A DNA stretch of 64,000 nt from Methanothrix sp. (lineage in GTDB: Archaea > Halobacteriota > Methanosarcinia > Methanotrichales > Methanotrichaceae), in the NCBI RefSeq assembly GCF_030055635.1, contig NZ_JASFYM010000005.1, positions 39,544 through 103,543 on the forward strand, in the 5' to 3' direction. Shown here one piece after another: positions 48,110 through 56,930 of this stretch (position 1 is its first letter; each line of letters opens with the position of its first letter). Position numbers and translations under genes: made by a program. The notes under the pieces were generated by a model. It was given only the letters and a program-made list of their open reading frames with translations, did not search any database and was not told the DNA's origin.

Positions 48110-48301
48110 TTAGATCTGCTGGCCTGCACCGGCAAGCCTTAGTCCGATCAGCGACATCAGGATCATGTAAAGAGCCACAGCTCCGACGAAACCTGTGGGC
48201 CTCATGTTCTCGGGGAACACGAGCTGTATTGCAAGCAGCATGGCTATCAGTGCCAGAACCATGCCGGTGCTTGTTATTATCTCCAGCTGCTTTCTGTCCA
48301 T
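48110..48301 (-). CDS. Two-helix small membrane protein upstream of sepF
   Basis: Protein of 63 residues: a polar N-terminus (MDRKQLEIITSTG), a helix at about 14-29, the short loop FPENMRPTG and a second helix at about 37-57. I recognise no family. Its position upstream of sepF suggests a membrane-linked or division-linked function, but this rests on position only. Start ATG 48301. Confidence 0.6.
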   Translation of the reverse strand: MDRKQLEIITSTGMVLALIAMLLAIQLVFPENMRPTGFVGAVALYMILMSLIGLRLAGAGQQI

Positions 48302-48629
48302 GATGTGATCACAAGATGATCTCAGAGATATTGTTTGCGGACGCTCAGAGATGCAGCTGAACTCTTTTGTGGGTCATGTGCTCATGTAATTTCCAATCCA
48401 GCTGCGACCCTGCTGGATTCATGCACCACAGTGCTAGCGCACGCCTATTTCTGACAGCATGTTTGTTATCGAGACCACGACCCGCGCATGATCTCTTAGA
48501 TTTGCTTAACAGCTGAGCAATCTGCGCTGTGACTTCCTCTCCGGCCTGAAGGCCGGAGCTTCCTGATTCACAGATCCGGTTATCCAGCATCTCCACAGGC
48601 TCTACCCCTCAGTCCGAGGGTGAGTATGT
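48302..48629. other. Flank of the tnpB element
   Basis: No supported gene. It holds a perfect tnpB-end hairpin at 48539-48558. The segment between that hairpin and the tnpB stop probably encodes the guide RNA scaffold read on the minus strand. Confidence 0.5.
48539..48558 (-). repeat. tnpB element end hairpin, perfect palindrome
   Basis: CTCCGGCC-TGAA-GGCCGGAG: an 8-bp stem with a 4-base loop, 71 bases beyond the 3' end of tnpB. It fits the right end of an IS200/IS605-type element, where omega-RNAs terminate. The following bases on the minus strand, GAGGAAGTC, also occur beside the copy at 51449. Confidence 0.7.
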
Positions 48630-49739
48630 TCAACGTGCTTCTACTAACGTAGAAGCAGTGGCTACCTTCAGTAGCCACTCCGCGTTGAGATCCCGATCCA
48701 GCCTGAGCCCACATCGCGGGCATTCGTGGACTCGATCCTTCAGCGTCTTAGGCACAAGAATACCACAACCTGAACATCGCTGAGACGTGTACCTGGAATC
48801 GACCAGCTCAACGGACTTACCAGCCCTCGCAGCCTTGTAAGTGGTGAACTGGATTAATCGACCCCAGGAGTGATCTAAGATGTGTTTCGCGAGGTTGTGG
48901 TTCTTTACCATGTTATTGATATTCAGGTTCTCGAATATGATGAGATCCGCTTTATCCACGAGCTTCTTCGAGACCTGATGCAGAAACTCGTCTCTGAGGT
49001 TCCTGATCTTTCTGTGGATCCTGGCAACCTTGAGCTTCTGCTTGATCCAGTTCTTCGAGCCCTTGATCTTCCTGGAAAGTCTCCGTTGTGCTGCTGCTAG
49101 CTTCTTCTCCATCTGTACGAGATATCGCGGGTAGCTGAACGTCTCGCCAGTCGAGAGCGTCACAGCATTCTTCAGACCCACATCAACACCTACAGCGGTT
49201 CTTGGTTCCACCCTGGGCGGTTCCTCTTCTGTATCGACGGAGAATATCGCGTACCATGCACCGGTGGTGTCGCGCTTTATGGTGCATGTCTTGATTTTGC
49301 CCTCGATCTCTCGATGCTTGAATATCCGGATAGCGCCAATACCGGAGAGTATGAGCTTCGATCCTTCGATTTTGTAGCCGATACCGGCATCCGGATAAGT
49401 GAACGACTTGTACCATCCCCTGCCCTTGAATCGTGGATATCCTGGTGTCTCTCCGTTCTTAACCCGCCTGAAGAAGTTCTGAAACGCCTTGTCAACACGT
49501 CTGAGGACGTCTTGGAGAACATGGGCGTATACAGCTTTGAGAGCTTGATGTTTCTTGCGGTTCGCTGATAGCTGCCTTGCCATCTCATAGTACGTCAGAT
49601 TGTAGCGGTCGTCCTCCCATGCCTCCTTCTTCGCTGCCAGAGCATCGTTGTAGAGCTGCCTGCAGGTCTCCAGCGTATCCTCTAGCTTTTTGATCTGAGC
49701 CTCAGTCGGATACAACCGGAACCTGTAAGCAGATCTCAT
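48630..49739 (-). CDS. tnpB: RNA-guided nuclease TnpB of an IS605-family element, first copy
   Basis: Protein of 369 residues. The three RuvC acidic residues appear intact: Asp in VGVDVGLKNAV, Glu in IIFENLNINNM and Asp in RLDRDLNAEWLL. A zinc ribbon (CSGCGILVP..CPRCG) sits between the last two. The N-terminal helical domain begins MRSAYRFRLYPTEAQIKKLE. TnpB cuts DNA guided by an RNA from the element end. No TnpA transposase is present within the window, so the element cannot move alone. It lies upstream of the CoA operon. Confidence 0.92.
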   Translation of the reverse strand: MRSAYRFRLYPTEAQIKKLEDTLETCRQLYNDALAAKKEAWEDDRYNLTYYEMARQLSANRKKHQALKAVYAHVLQDVLRRVDKAFQNFFRRVKNGETPGYPRFKGRGWYKSFTYPDAGIGYKIEGSKLILSGIGAIRIFKHREIEGKIKTCTIKRDTTGAWYAIFSVDTEEEPPRVEPRTAVGVDVGLKNAVTLSTGETFSYPRYLVQMEKKLAAAQRRLSRKIKGSKNWIKQKLKVARIHRKIRNLRDEFLHQVSKKLVDKADLIIFENLNINNMVKNHNLAKHILDHSWGRLIQFTTYKAARAGKSVELVDSRYTSQRCSGCGILVPKTLKDRVHECPRCGLRLDRDLNAEWLLKVATASTLVEAR

Positions 49740-49776
49740 CTCGATCGTTGCTCCTTCTATATTGCGTACGGGCTTA

Positions 49777-49820
49777 CTCCGGCCTGAAGACCGGAGTTTG
49801 CGCCCTGCTATTCTCTATCA
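49777..49820 (-). repeat. tnpB-end repeat upstream of tnpB
   Basis: CTCCGGCCTGAAGACCGGAG plus TTTGCGCCCTG and TTCTCTATCA. The stem is 8 bp with one mismatch. Oriented as the ends at 51449 and 60413. It lies between tnpB and the end of the phosphopantothenate synthetase gene, whose last codons it overlaps slightly. Confidence 0.7.
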
Positions 49821-50575
49821 AGCTCATTCATTCTTGCGGTTAGATACTCCCGCATCTCGAGAATAGCATCTCTCAGTGTGCTCCTGTTGCTGTAATCACT
49901 GAGTACCGCCTGGAGATCCTCTCTGGTGGATCCTGATAGCGATCTTATCTTTCCAATGAGATTCGGAACAGCTCTTGTTATGTTATCCACTATCGAGATG
50001 CTGGCCATCATGGATGTCCTTGAGAGAGGATTGAGGTCCACTGCTATCACTGTCTTCCCCATCCTCACGAGAGCCTCGCACCTGTCCCCGTCCTCAAGTG
50101 GAATCACCACCACATCTGCATCGTATATGCCGCCTCTCGTGGCCAGCGCGCGGCTGTGCTCCAGCCCCGGTATCCTGCAGTCCGGCCTCTCTCCGAGCAC
50201 CATGCTCGCGCCGTGAGATCTTAAGAGATCTGCGATTTTCCTCACCCGATCCTCGCTCCTGTGAAAGAGATTGACCTCCAGTGGTGCGTTCAGAAGAGAT
50301 GCAAGCTCCACCATCTCTGCGGGGACCAGAGCTGCGACGTTCCCGTTCACACTGATCGCCGGCCTCTCCGCGAGCAGAAGAGCTGCTGATGCTGCGAGTG
50401 TTGCCCGATCCGCGGAGCGCATAGTCCTCTCCCCGAGGATGTAATCGAACGCCTCACCCCTGCCCTGCGCGATCAGGCCCTGGACGCTTGTTATCCCGTT
50501 TCTAACACCATCCGCTATCCTCTCGCGGGTCATGAGTGATGCATATCTTGGATGCGATTTGGGTATCTCAGTCAA
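49808..50575 (-). CDS. 4-phosphopantoate-beta-alanine ligase (archaeal)
   Basis: Protein of 255 residues of the archaeal phosphopantothenate synthetase family (COG1701), which couples 4-phosphopantoate to beta-alanine using ATP. Signatures are SHPRYASLMTRERIADGV at the N-terminus and AVDLNPLSRTSMMASISIVD near the C-terminus. It overlaps the pantoate kinase gene by eight bases, so the last two steps of archaeal phosphopantothenate synthesis are coupled. The gene ends inside a tnpB-end repeat, so its final residues (ARMNELDRE) may have been replaced. Confidence 0.92.
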   Translation of the reverse strand: MTEIPKSHPRYASLMTRERIADGVRNGITSVQGLIAQGRGEAFDYILGERTMRSADRATLAASAALLLAERPAISVNGNVAALVPAEMVELASLLNAPLEVNLFHRSEDRVRKIADLLRSHGASMVLGERPDCRIPGLEHSRALATRGGIYDADVVVIPLEDGDRCEALVRMGKTVIAVDLNPLSRTSMMASISIVDNITRAVPNLIGKIRSLSGSTREDLQAVLSDYSNRSTLRDAILEMREYLTARMNELDRE

Positions 50576-51416
50576 GCAGAGGCCCCCTCTGAACGATCTC
50601 CGTCTCGATCACATCTCCGAAGTCTTGAAGCGCCTCCCTGCATTCGTCTCCTCCTACGGCGAAAACCGAGTCGCCAAGCATTATCATGCTCGCCATTCCA
50701 CCTGAAGATTCGACAGCCTCTATGGCATCCATCGCCCATGAGCTCGCCAGCCCGGTCTCGTATGTGAATCTCCTCGAAAGACGCATGAACTCCCCCAGAG
50801 TCGGCCTGCGCAGGATCTCCTTCACAGCCCTCTCACCCGCATCATTGATTCTCTTCATAACACCCGCATCTCTGAGCACATCTCTCGTCGGTATAGGACC
50901 TCTCACAACCGCGTAGACCCTTGTTCTCGGTATGGGAATCCTGTCAACAACTCCTCTCCCCGGAGCGCCATGTGCTATGCGTATGACCAGCCCGCCGGTG
51001 TTCTGCGCTATGACATCCCCGAGGCCTGTGCCGTTCAGGACCTCTGCGCGATGCGCGACCGAGGCGGCCTGGTTCGACGTCAGCCCCAGGTCGAATAGCT
51101 GGTTCAGCGCGTATGCGCAGCTCAGCGCTCCAGCGCCGCTCGCCCCGAAGCCCGCGCCCATCACCATATCCAGCTCAGTCTCGACCCTGACAGGCGACGG
51201 CGCCAGCGAATCAACGACGTGCCTGCTCACCGGCGCATCTGATGGCCGCCCGTTGATGATTATCTGGGTAGAATCCGCTCTGCTCACAGCGGTCCTTGCG
51301 AGAAGCCCGAGGGTGAAACCGCAACCTATGGAGCCAGACGCAAGCGGATCCTCCTCGCGCCTTGCTGCGAAGAATCCGGTCACGTGCCCGGGGACCGTGG
51401 CCCTCACCGTCCCCAC
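50568..51416 (-). CDS. Pantoate kinase
   Basis: GHMP kinase of about 282 residues that phosphorylates pantoate, the archaeal first step to phosphopantothenate. The N-terminal ATVPGHVTGFF and the glycine-rich GAGFGASGAGALSCAYALN are the family motifs. The frame extends to ATG 51542, but residues in that extension (SSELIENKQG, SSGLQAGGEV) come from a tnpB-end repeat at 51449-51493. I therefore take GTG 51416 as start; GTG 51407 is possible. If the long form is made, it carries a repeat-derived N-terminus. Confidence 0.8.
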   Translation of the reverse strand: MGTVRATVPGHVTGFFAARREEDPLASGSIGCGFTLGLLARTAVSRADSTQIIINGRPSDAPVSRHVVDSLAPSPVRVETELDMVMGAGFGASGAGALSCAYALNQLFDLGLTSNQAASVAHRAEVLNGTGLGDVIAQNTGGLVIRIAHGAPGRGVVDRIPIPRTRVYAVVRGPIPTRDVLRDAGVMKRINDAGERAVKEILRRPTLGEFMRLSRRFTYETGLASSWAMDAIEAVESSGGMASMIMLGDSVFAVGGDECREALQDFGDVIETEIVQRGPLLD

Positions 51417-51448
51417 AACCTTTCTGCCGCCCCGTGAGGCGACTTCCC

Positions 51449-51493
51449 CTCCGGCCTGAAGACCGGAGCTTGCGCCCTGTTTATTCTCTATCA
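51449..51493 (-). repeat. tnpB-end repeat inserted before pantoate kinase
   Basis: CTCCGGCCTGAAGACCGGAG, then CTTGCGCCCTG and TATTCTCTATCA. It nearly matches 49777-49820. It sits between coaBC and pantoate kinase genes, in a place where the operon is otherwise tightly packed, with no tnpB adjacent. Confidence 0.7.
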
Positions 51494-51522
51494 GCTCACT
51501 GCTGCTGTTTGCGCGCTTCCCC

Positions 51523-52737
51523 TCATTCACGATCTCTCTCATTCAGGATCCTCACAAGCTCGTCGATCACCCTCCTCGCTATGATGCTCTTCTTCCCCGA
51601 GACCTCTGCGTATGTGCCATTCTCTCTTACAATCAGAACCCTGTTATCGTCTGTTCCCATCCCGCCTGCACCCACATCGTTCGCGATCACGAGATTCAGG
51701 CGCGATGCGTCCATGGATTCGCGGGCGCTTCTGATCAGATCCTCATCGCTCACGAACGTCTCCGCCTTGAACCCTATCATCGTGAGATCCGGATGCATCG
51801 AGCGTACGGACCTCAGTATCTTCGGGGCCGGCTTCAGCCTCAGGAGGAGCTCATCCCTAGATTTGATCTTTCTCTCCTCCATATCCACGGTGAAGTCCCC
51901 GACTGCTGCTGCTCCTATCAGGGCGTCGTACCCGCTGGAGAGCTCATCCATGACAGCGTCGAGCATATCCTGAGCGCTCTCGACATATATCTCCTTAAAG
52001 GGCAGCCCCAGCCTGGCCCTGTGGATTATCGTCACATCAGCGCCGCGCCTGTAGGCCTCGCGCGCAATCTCCACGCCGGTTCTTCCCGAGGCGCGGTTCG
52101 TTATTATCCTGATCGGATCGATGCTCTCAGCAGTTGCGCCGCTGGTCACGAGGATCCGCCTGGATCTGAGATCCCCCGGCCCCAGAATCCGCTCGACCTC
52201 AGCGACTATCCTGGCGTTTTCGGCGATCTTCGCCTTCGACTCCTCGATCCGGGGATCTATGCACACAACTCCCATTGATCTGAGCTTATTCAGGTTCTCT
52301 ACGACAGCAGGGTGGCGGTACATCGCCTCGTGCATTGCAGGCACGACAGCGACCGGCTTTCCGCTTCCTATTGCGGTGGTCGCGAAGGTCGTGACCGGTG
52401 TATCGTCTATGCCGCATGCGATCTTTCCTATTGTGTTCGCGGTGGCAGGGGCTATCAGAAGCATATCCGCGCGCCCCTCAACGCCGCAGAGCTCCACATG
52501 CTCGACGCGACCGGTTATCTCGGTGATGACCGGGTTGCCACTGGCGTACTCAAGCGCTTGCGGATGCAGTATCCCCTGCGCCGCCTCAGACATCACGCAG
52601 TGCACATCCGCGCCGCGTCTGATGAGGTCGCGCACAAGATCGACAACCCTGACGGCAGCGATGCTCCCTGTGACGCCCAGGGCTACCGTCCTTCCTGCGA
52701 GGGTATCGCTGACAGATCCAGAGATGCTAAGCTCCAT
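51523..52737 (-). CDS. coaBC: Phosphopantothenoylcysteine synthetase/decarboxylase
   Basis: Bifunctional flavoprotein of 404 residues. The CoaC half has LGVTGSIAAVRVVDLVRDL and APATANTIGKIACGIDDTP; the CoaB half has RRILVTSGATAESIDPIRII and GFKAETF. It adds cysteine to phosphopantothenate and decarboxylates it to phosphopantetheine. I chose ATG 52737; the longer frame starts with TTG. First gene of an operon holding the complete archaeal pantoate-to-phosphopantetheine set. Confidence 0.94.
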   Translation of the reverse strand: MELSISGSVSDTLAGRTVALGVTGSIAAVRVVDLVRDLIRRGADVHCVMSEAAQGILHPQALEYASGNPVITEITGRVEHVELCGVEGRADMLLIAPATANTIGKIACGIDDTPVTTFATTAIGSGKPVAVVPAMHEAMYRHPAVVENLNKLRSMGVVCIDPRIEESKAKIAENARIVAEVERILGPGDLRSRRILVTSGATAESIDPIRIITNRASGRTGVEIAREAYRRGADVTIIHRARLGLPFKEIYVESAQDMLDAVMDELSSGYDALIGAAAVGDFTVDMEERKIKSRDELLLRLKPAPKILRSVRSMHPDLTMIGFKAETFVSDEDLIRSARESMDASRLNLVIANDVGAGGMGTDDNRVLIVRENGTYAEVSGKKSIIARRVIDELVRILNERDRE

Positions 52738-52958
52738 CACGTGATGCTCTGAGTCGATCAAGAAATAGTTATCCCAGGGAGACCAGATGCCCGCTCACTG
52801 AGAGCCAGCGCCATGCATCACGAACGTATCGGCAGAGGCTCTCGATGCCCATCTCGCTCGGCTCTTAGAGACACGACCGGAGATCGTGGGCCGAGTCTTC
52901 TGAAGCTAATGCTTGAGCACAAACCTTATGTAAGATCTCGAACGAGGGCTCTCTCCGG

Positions 52959-53056
52959 GCCGGGGTGGCCTAGCTGGTTAGGGCGCCAGACTCATAGGGT
53001 AAGCCAAAGGCGCCTGGGTCATCTGGAAGTCGCGGGCTCGAATCCCGCCCCCGGCA
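52959..53056 (+). tRNA. Elongator tRNA-Met(CAU) with 24-nt intron
   Basis: Acceptor GCCGGGG/CCCCGGC, discriminator A, T-arm GCGGG-CTCGAAT-CCCGC (note C54). The anticodon stem CCAGA/TCTGG holds loop CTCATA-A, anticodon CAT. The intron at 52997-53020 lies at 37/38; central helix CTCA/TGGG, bulges TAG and TCA. A BoxA-like CCTTATGT lies near 52924-52931. Elongator identity is inferred from the intron and the G1-C72 acceptor end. Confidence 0.9.
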
Positions 53057-53180
53057 CTTATTTTGCAAGACCTGTGACATCCGCATCGTAGCAAGCAGAG
53101 CAAAAGGTTTTAATATGAGTATTTCAGAGTTATGAATGCGCAAAAACTCTGTGTAGTTTTTCGCTAAGGACGGTGAAGAA

Positions 53181-53405
53181 TTGTTTAGAAGTGAGGAAGG
53201 ATTTTCTCGTGGCTCTGCTCCTTCTGCCCCGGTGGCTGTTGGCAGCGAGTACAACGTGAAGATCGAGGATATCGCCCGTGAAGGGGACGGTATCGCAAGG
53301 GTTGAAGGCTTCGTTATCTTTGTCCCGGATACCCAGGTTGGGGATCAGGTAAGGATACAGATCGACCGTGTGATGCGCCGCTTCGCGATTGGCCACAAGG
53401 TCTGA
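53181..53405 (+). CDS. TRAM domain protein
   Basis: A 74-residue protein: a short disordered N-terminus and a TRAM beta-barrel (VKIEDIAREGDGIARVEGFV, GDQVRIQIDRVMRRFAIG). Stand-alone TRAM proteins are abundant in methanogens and act as RNA chaperones or cold-shock-like factors. It starts with TTG at 53181 behind GGTGAAG. A hairpin terminator follows. Confidence 0.9.
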   Translation: MFRSEEGFSRGSAPSAPVAVGSEYNVKIEDIAREGDGIARVEGFVIFVPDTQVGDQVRIQIDRVMRRFAIGHKV

Positions 53406-53433
53406 AAACCTTCAGCTTTTGTACAAAGGAGTT

Positions 53434-53469
53434 TGCTGGTTCTGCGAACCAAGCAGCCTCTGTTTTTTT
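53434..53469 (+). terminator. Hairpin plus T-run terminator of the TRAM gene
   Basis: TGCTGGTTC pairs with GAACCA-A-GCA around a TGC loop (53434-53455), followed by seven T residues at 53463-53469. Confidence 0.65.
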
Positions 53470-53552
53470 GCTGATTATCATGCAGTTTTACATATTTTTT
53501 CTAGGCCATGCGATTAAAATGCGTGTTGCAGGAAGTGCGACCGGTGCATTCT

Positions 53553-53581
53553 CTCCGGCCTTAAGACCGGAGTTTGCGCCA
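53553..53581 (-). repeat. tnpB-end repeat, solo copy
   Basis: CTCCGGCCTTAAGACCGGAG plus TTTGCGCCA. The hairpin has an altered loop. No tnpB adjacent; the downstream CTCTATCA segment of other copies is missing. Confidence 0.65.
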
Positions 53582-53756
53582 GTTTTGAAGAACTCCCGTT
53601 GATTCTCTCGCCTTATCCAGGTGTTCGATCCCACGACCAGCATATTTCGATCCGTATTCGTTATCTGGACGTGGGCCTGAATCAACATCCAGGGCAGGAT
53701 ATCCCATGCGTCTGGACGGGTTGAGCGCTGCGATTTTCGATGATGTACACGACCCG

Positions 53757-54572
53757 TTATCTCACATGGAGCCCGTTCGCTCTCAGGTACTCCTTGACCT
53801 GGCCGACGGTGTACTCTCCGCGGTGGAACATGCCTGCAGCGAGGGCCTTGTCCGCGCCTCCTATCGTGAACGCCTCCAGTATGTGCTGGGGCGTGGAGGC
53901 TCCACCGCTGGCGGTAACCGGAACATCAACCGCATCGCATATCGCCTTCGTGAGAGGCAGATCGTATCCGATGTTCGTCCCATCCCTGTCCATGCTGGTG
54001 GGCAGAATCTCTCCGGCTCCGAGACGCTCCACCCTCCTGCACCACTCTATGGCATCCATGCCGGTCGGCTCTCTTCCCCCGTAGATCACGACCTCGAACC
54101 AGCCGCGTCTGCCGTCCTCCAGCTCGTAGACGTTCACGCCAGGGATGATCTCAGTGTTCCGCCTGGCGTCAACCGCGACCGTGATCCTCTCTGAGCCGAA
54201 TGTCCTGGCTGCGTCCCTTACGAGATCCGGATTCCTGACCGCGGCTGTGTTGATCCCAACCCTGTCCGCGCCTGCCTCCAGTATCTCCCTTATGCCCTGA
54301 ATGCTGCTGATCCCACCACCCACAGTGAATGGTATGTCAACAGCATCCGCAACCCTCCTGGCGACGTCCACCATTGTCTTTCTCCCCTCATGGGATGCGG
54401 TGATGTCGAGGAAAACAAGCTCGTCAGCGCCCTGCTCCTGGTAGCGGCGTGCGAATGCGACCGGGTCGCCCTGGCGCTTCAGGTCCACGAACTTCACGCC
54501 CTTGACAACCGAGGGAACACCATCCACGACCTTGACGTCGAGGCATGGAACGATCATGGCATAATCTCTCAT
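53757..54572 (-). CDS. hisF: Imidazole glycerol phosphate synthase subunit HisF
   Basis: TIM-barrel enzyme of 271 residues making imidazole glycerol phosphate in histidine synthesis with the HisH glutaminase. The catalytic Asp lies in MIVPCLDVK, the second in VAVDARRN, with phosphate sites [10 protein letters not shown] and [12 protein letters not shown] 54572 or 54557 could start it. No other his gene is adjacent. Confidence 0.94.
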   Translation of the reverse strand: MRDYAMIVPCLDVKVVDGVPSVVKGVKFVDLKRQGDPVAFARRYQEQGADELVFLDITASHEGRKTMVDVARRVADAVDIPFTVGGGISSIQGIREILEAGADRVGINTAAVRNPDLVRDAARTFGSERITVAVDARRNTEIIPGVNVYELEDGRRGWFEVVIYGGREPTGMDAIEWCRRVERLGAGEILPTSMDRDGTNIGYDLPLTKAICDAVDVPVTASGGASTPQHILEAFTIGGADKALAAGMFHRGEYTVGQVKEYLRANGLHVR

Positions 54573-54788
54573 GGCTGTTAGAAGCGGATCACCGGAGATA
54601 AAAGCCTTGCCGGCCTGGATCTCCATTTGCTGGAAGATGGCATACTCTGATATTGGAGATGATGCACAGCAATAACAAAAGAGCCTCCATGATCGATTAT
54701 GCCTCTCGCAGAATTGTGCCTGCCATTCTGGTACACAGTGTGCTTATAGGAGAACAGGAAGCCCCGGTCTACACGCTGAGGAGGTAAG

Positions 54789-55526
54789 CTAAAGCTCCGC
54801 GTTCTCGAGAGCCCTGCTGCATCTGCATGATCTCTGCCCGGGGATCCTCGAGACCGCCCTCTCGATTATCCTGGCGAGAGCGCTCCTGGATTTTCTCTCG
54901 ACGCTCACGATCTGGTCGATATCGATCTGGCCCTCGCCTGCGGTGTTCGTCACCAGGCAGATCGATGCGTAGCACAGGGCCCTTTCCCTCGCAAGCACAA
55001 CCTCAGGGTATCCGGTCATCCCGACCACATCTCCGAAGCATCTGAGCATTTTTATCTGAGCACGCGTCTCGAGGTGCGGCCCCTCTGTGCACACATAGAC
55101 CCCTTCGTAGGGCTCATGCCCCTCAGCCCTGCAGGATTCCATCAGCGCAGCCCTTATCTCAGGGCAGTACGGCTCGCTCATGTCCACGTGAACCGCGCGA
55201 TCCTCGTAGAATGTGGAGACCCTGGATTTCGTGAACTCTATGAAGTCGTTCGGTATCACGAAGCTTCCCGGGGGTGAGATCATCGAGCCGACTGTGTTTA
55301 TGGCTATGATCCTATCAGCGCCGGTGAATGCCGCGGCGCATATTATCGCCCTGTAGTTGACGCGGTGGGGCGGAAGATGATCATCTCCATGTCTTGAAAT
55401 GAAAACGATATCCCTCCCGCTGATCCTCGAGGAGAACGCTCCGACGTTTCCGTAGGGTGTGGAGATCTTGCTCTTCTCTCCACCATGTGTCAGGACCCTG
55501 CCGATGATGACCACATCAGCATGCAT
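54789..55526 (-). CDS. mtnP: S-methyl-5'-thioadenosine (or thioinosine) phosphorylase
   Basis: Purine nucleoside phosphorylase family protein of 245 residues. TPYGNVGAFSSRISGRDIVF, RHGDDHLPPHRVNYRA, TEGPHLETRAQI and GMTGYPEVVLARE are the family signatures. In methanogens this enzyme often prefers methylthioinosine, which DadD (29938-31179) makes from methylthioadenosine. I chose ATG 55526; the frame is open to 55640. C-terminal cysteines (CRC) may form disulfides in thermophiles. It stands alone. Confidence 0.9.
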   Translation of the reverse strand: MHADVVIIGRVLTHGGEKSKISTPYGNVGAFSSRISGRDIVFISRHGDDHLPPHRVNYRAIICAAAFTGADRIIAINTVGSMISPPGSFVIPNDFIEFTKSRVSTFYEDRAVHVDMSEPYCPEIRAALMESCRAEGHEPYEGVYVCTEGPHLETRAQIKMLRCFGDVVGMTGYPEVVLARERALCYASICLVTNTAGEGQIDIDQIVSVERKSRSALARIIERAVSRIPGQRSCRCSRALENAEL

Positions 55527-55666
55527 CGATGGAAAGAGATCTCTCAAGCATAAAGCGCTTTTGTCCGGAGCTGGTTGTCCGGATATCACCTCAGCGTCTC
55601 GAACCCGCGGCGGATGATCGCTGCCATGAGCTCGCAGCACATGATCTGCGCGCTATCTTGTGAGGA

Positions 55667-56566
55667 TTACTCATCTTCTGAGAAGTAGTCGTGGTCGATC
55701 TTCTTGATATGAATGGATCTGACCGTATTCACCCCCACATCATTATCGATCATCAGCTCGACCAGCGTCTCGCCATCGATGAGCACGATCCTGCTATCGA
55801 TCACCTTCACATAATCATATGCCTCCTCAGAGAATTGGCCTGTGGTTATGAATATGCCCTTGCGTGCATGCTTTCCCTGCAGCGCTCCAGCGAACTTCTG
55901 GATCTCCGGCCTCCCGACTGTGCCATCCCAGCGCTTGGCCTGTATGTAGACGGAATCCAGTCCGAGGCGGTCCTCCTTGATGATGCCATCTATCCCCTCA
56001 TCACCGGCCCTGCCTATTGCCTGGCCCGCATCCTGGCGCGTGCCCCCATATCCCATCTTCACGAGAACATCTATCACAAGCTTCTCGAAGAACTCCGGAG
56101 AGCACTGCTTCACCATACTGAGTAGCTCTGCAGCAAGGCCCTCACGCAGCCGCTGGTATGCATCATCCAGGAGCTCCTCGGGGCTGCACACTGATGTAGC
56201 ACATAATTTTGCATCGCTTTCGTGGCCAAGATCCTTATCCTTTGTTTTTATAAACTGGCTTACAAATTTATAATCTATTTTCTCTGGGTTACTCTTCAGG
56301 ACATCGATGCCCTTCTGGGTTATGCGAAAATGCTTTGGCTTAGTGTATTCGAGTAAGCCTGCTTGTTTAAGGTAGACTCGCGCATAGAACATACGGTTAC
56401 CGAAAATGGTCTTTTTCCCAGAAGGGAGCAATTTATTGCGCTCCTCATCCGTCAGGTTGAATCTCTTCGCCATCGCATCTAAGGCCTCACTAAATGAGTG
56501 CTCCTTCTGATCTGCGGCAAACTCCAGCAGCGGCAGCATGATTGTTTCATAATCAGGGATGGCCAT
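55667..56566 (-). CDS. mrr: Mrr-type restriction endonuclease
   Basis: Protein of 299 residues. The N-terminal Mrr_N winged-helix part spans about residues 5-90 (MAIPDYETIMLPLLEFAADQ; LKQAGLLEYTKPKHFRITQ), and the C-terminal PD-(D/E)xK nuclease has DEGIDGIIKEDRLGLD and the catalytic YIQAKRW. Mrr enzymes cleave methylated foreign DNA. ATG 56566 has AAGGTGG upstream. No methyltransferase or specificity gene is nearby, consistent with a type IV system. Confidence 0.9.
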   Translation of the reverse strand: MAIPDYETIMLPLLEFAADQKEHSFSEALDAMAKRFNLTDEERNKLLPSGKKTIFGNRMFYARVYLKQAGLLEYTKPKHFRITQKGIDVLKSNPEKIDYKFVSQFIKTKDKDLGHESDAKLCATSVCSPEELLDDAYQRLREGLAAELLSMVKQCSPEFFEKLVIDVLVKMGYGGTRQDAGQAIGRAGDEGIDGIIKEDRLGLDSVYIQAKRWDGTVGRPEIQKFAGALQGKHARKGIFITTGQFSEEAYDYVKVIDSRIVLIDGETLVELMIDNDVGVNTVRSIHIKKIDHDYFSEDE

Positions 56567-56930
56567 TGCAACCACCTTGCATATTGAGCCATGCAGCAAA
56601 ACGCCCTGCTCCGGAGGAGGTGTATGCATTGCAGATGTGACGGTGGGTATCCAGCAGCGCACACCTTTCGATCTCGATGTGGTTCTCAGTCGTATGATGC
56701 GGTTCAATTTCGGTAGCAATCCATGCTCCGTGATTCGATTGTCTGAGGATCTTAGAGTCTCACGGATCGGGAGCGCACCTGAGCGTTCTGCCTATTTTTA
56801 TCTGCACGAAAGATACTCTTAATTTTTCAAGGTTTCGCCCGCTAGCGCACGCTTGAGGATCTTTCCTGTTATTGGGGTTCGATGGCTTATAGCCGCCAAC
56901 CATAAGAGCACGTGGCACAGAGCGTGGTGT
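56567..56930. other. Gene-free stretch with a weak candidate frame
   Basis: A plus-strand frame ending at 56822 (contains DVTVGIQQRTPFDLDVVLSR) has coding-like composition and GGAGGAGGT upstream, but no well-placed ATG. It is not called as a gene. The bases from 56823 on show nothing. Confidence 0.3.

Larger units (their letters stand above)
53406..53756. other. Gene-free stretch after TRAM gene
   Basis: Holds a terminator hairpin, a solo tnpB-end repeat at 53553-53581 and, at 53698-53750, a stretch with weak similarity to 28694-28745. No coding frame is supported. Confidence 0.5.

Noticed and set aside
56559..56822. 87-residue plus-strand frame overlapping the mrr start
   Set aside because: Part looks coding, but the start overlaps mrr on the other strand and no well-placed start codon follows the GGAGGAGGT site.
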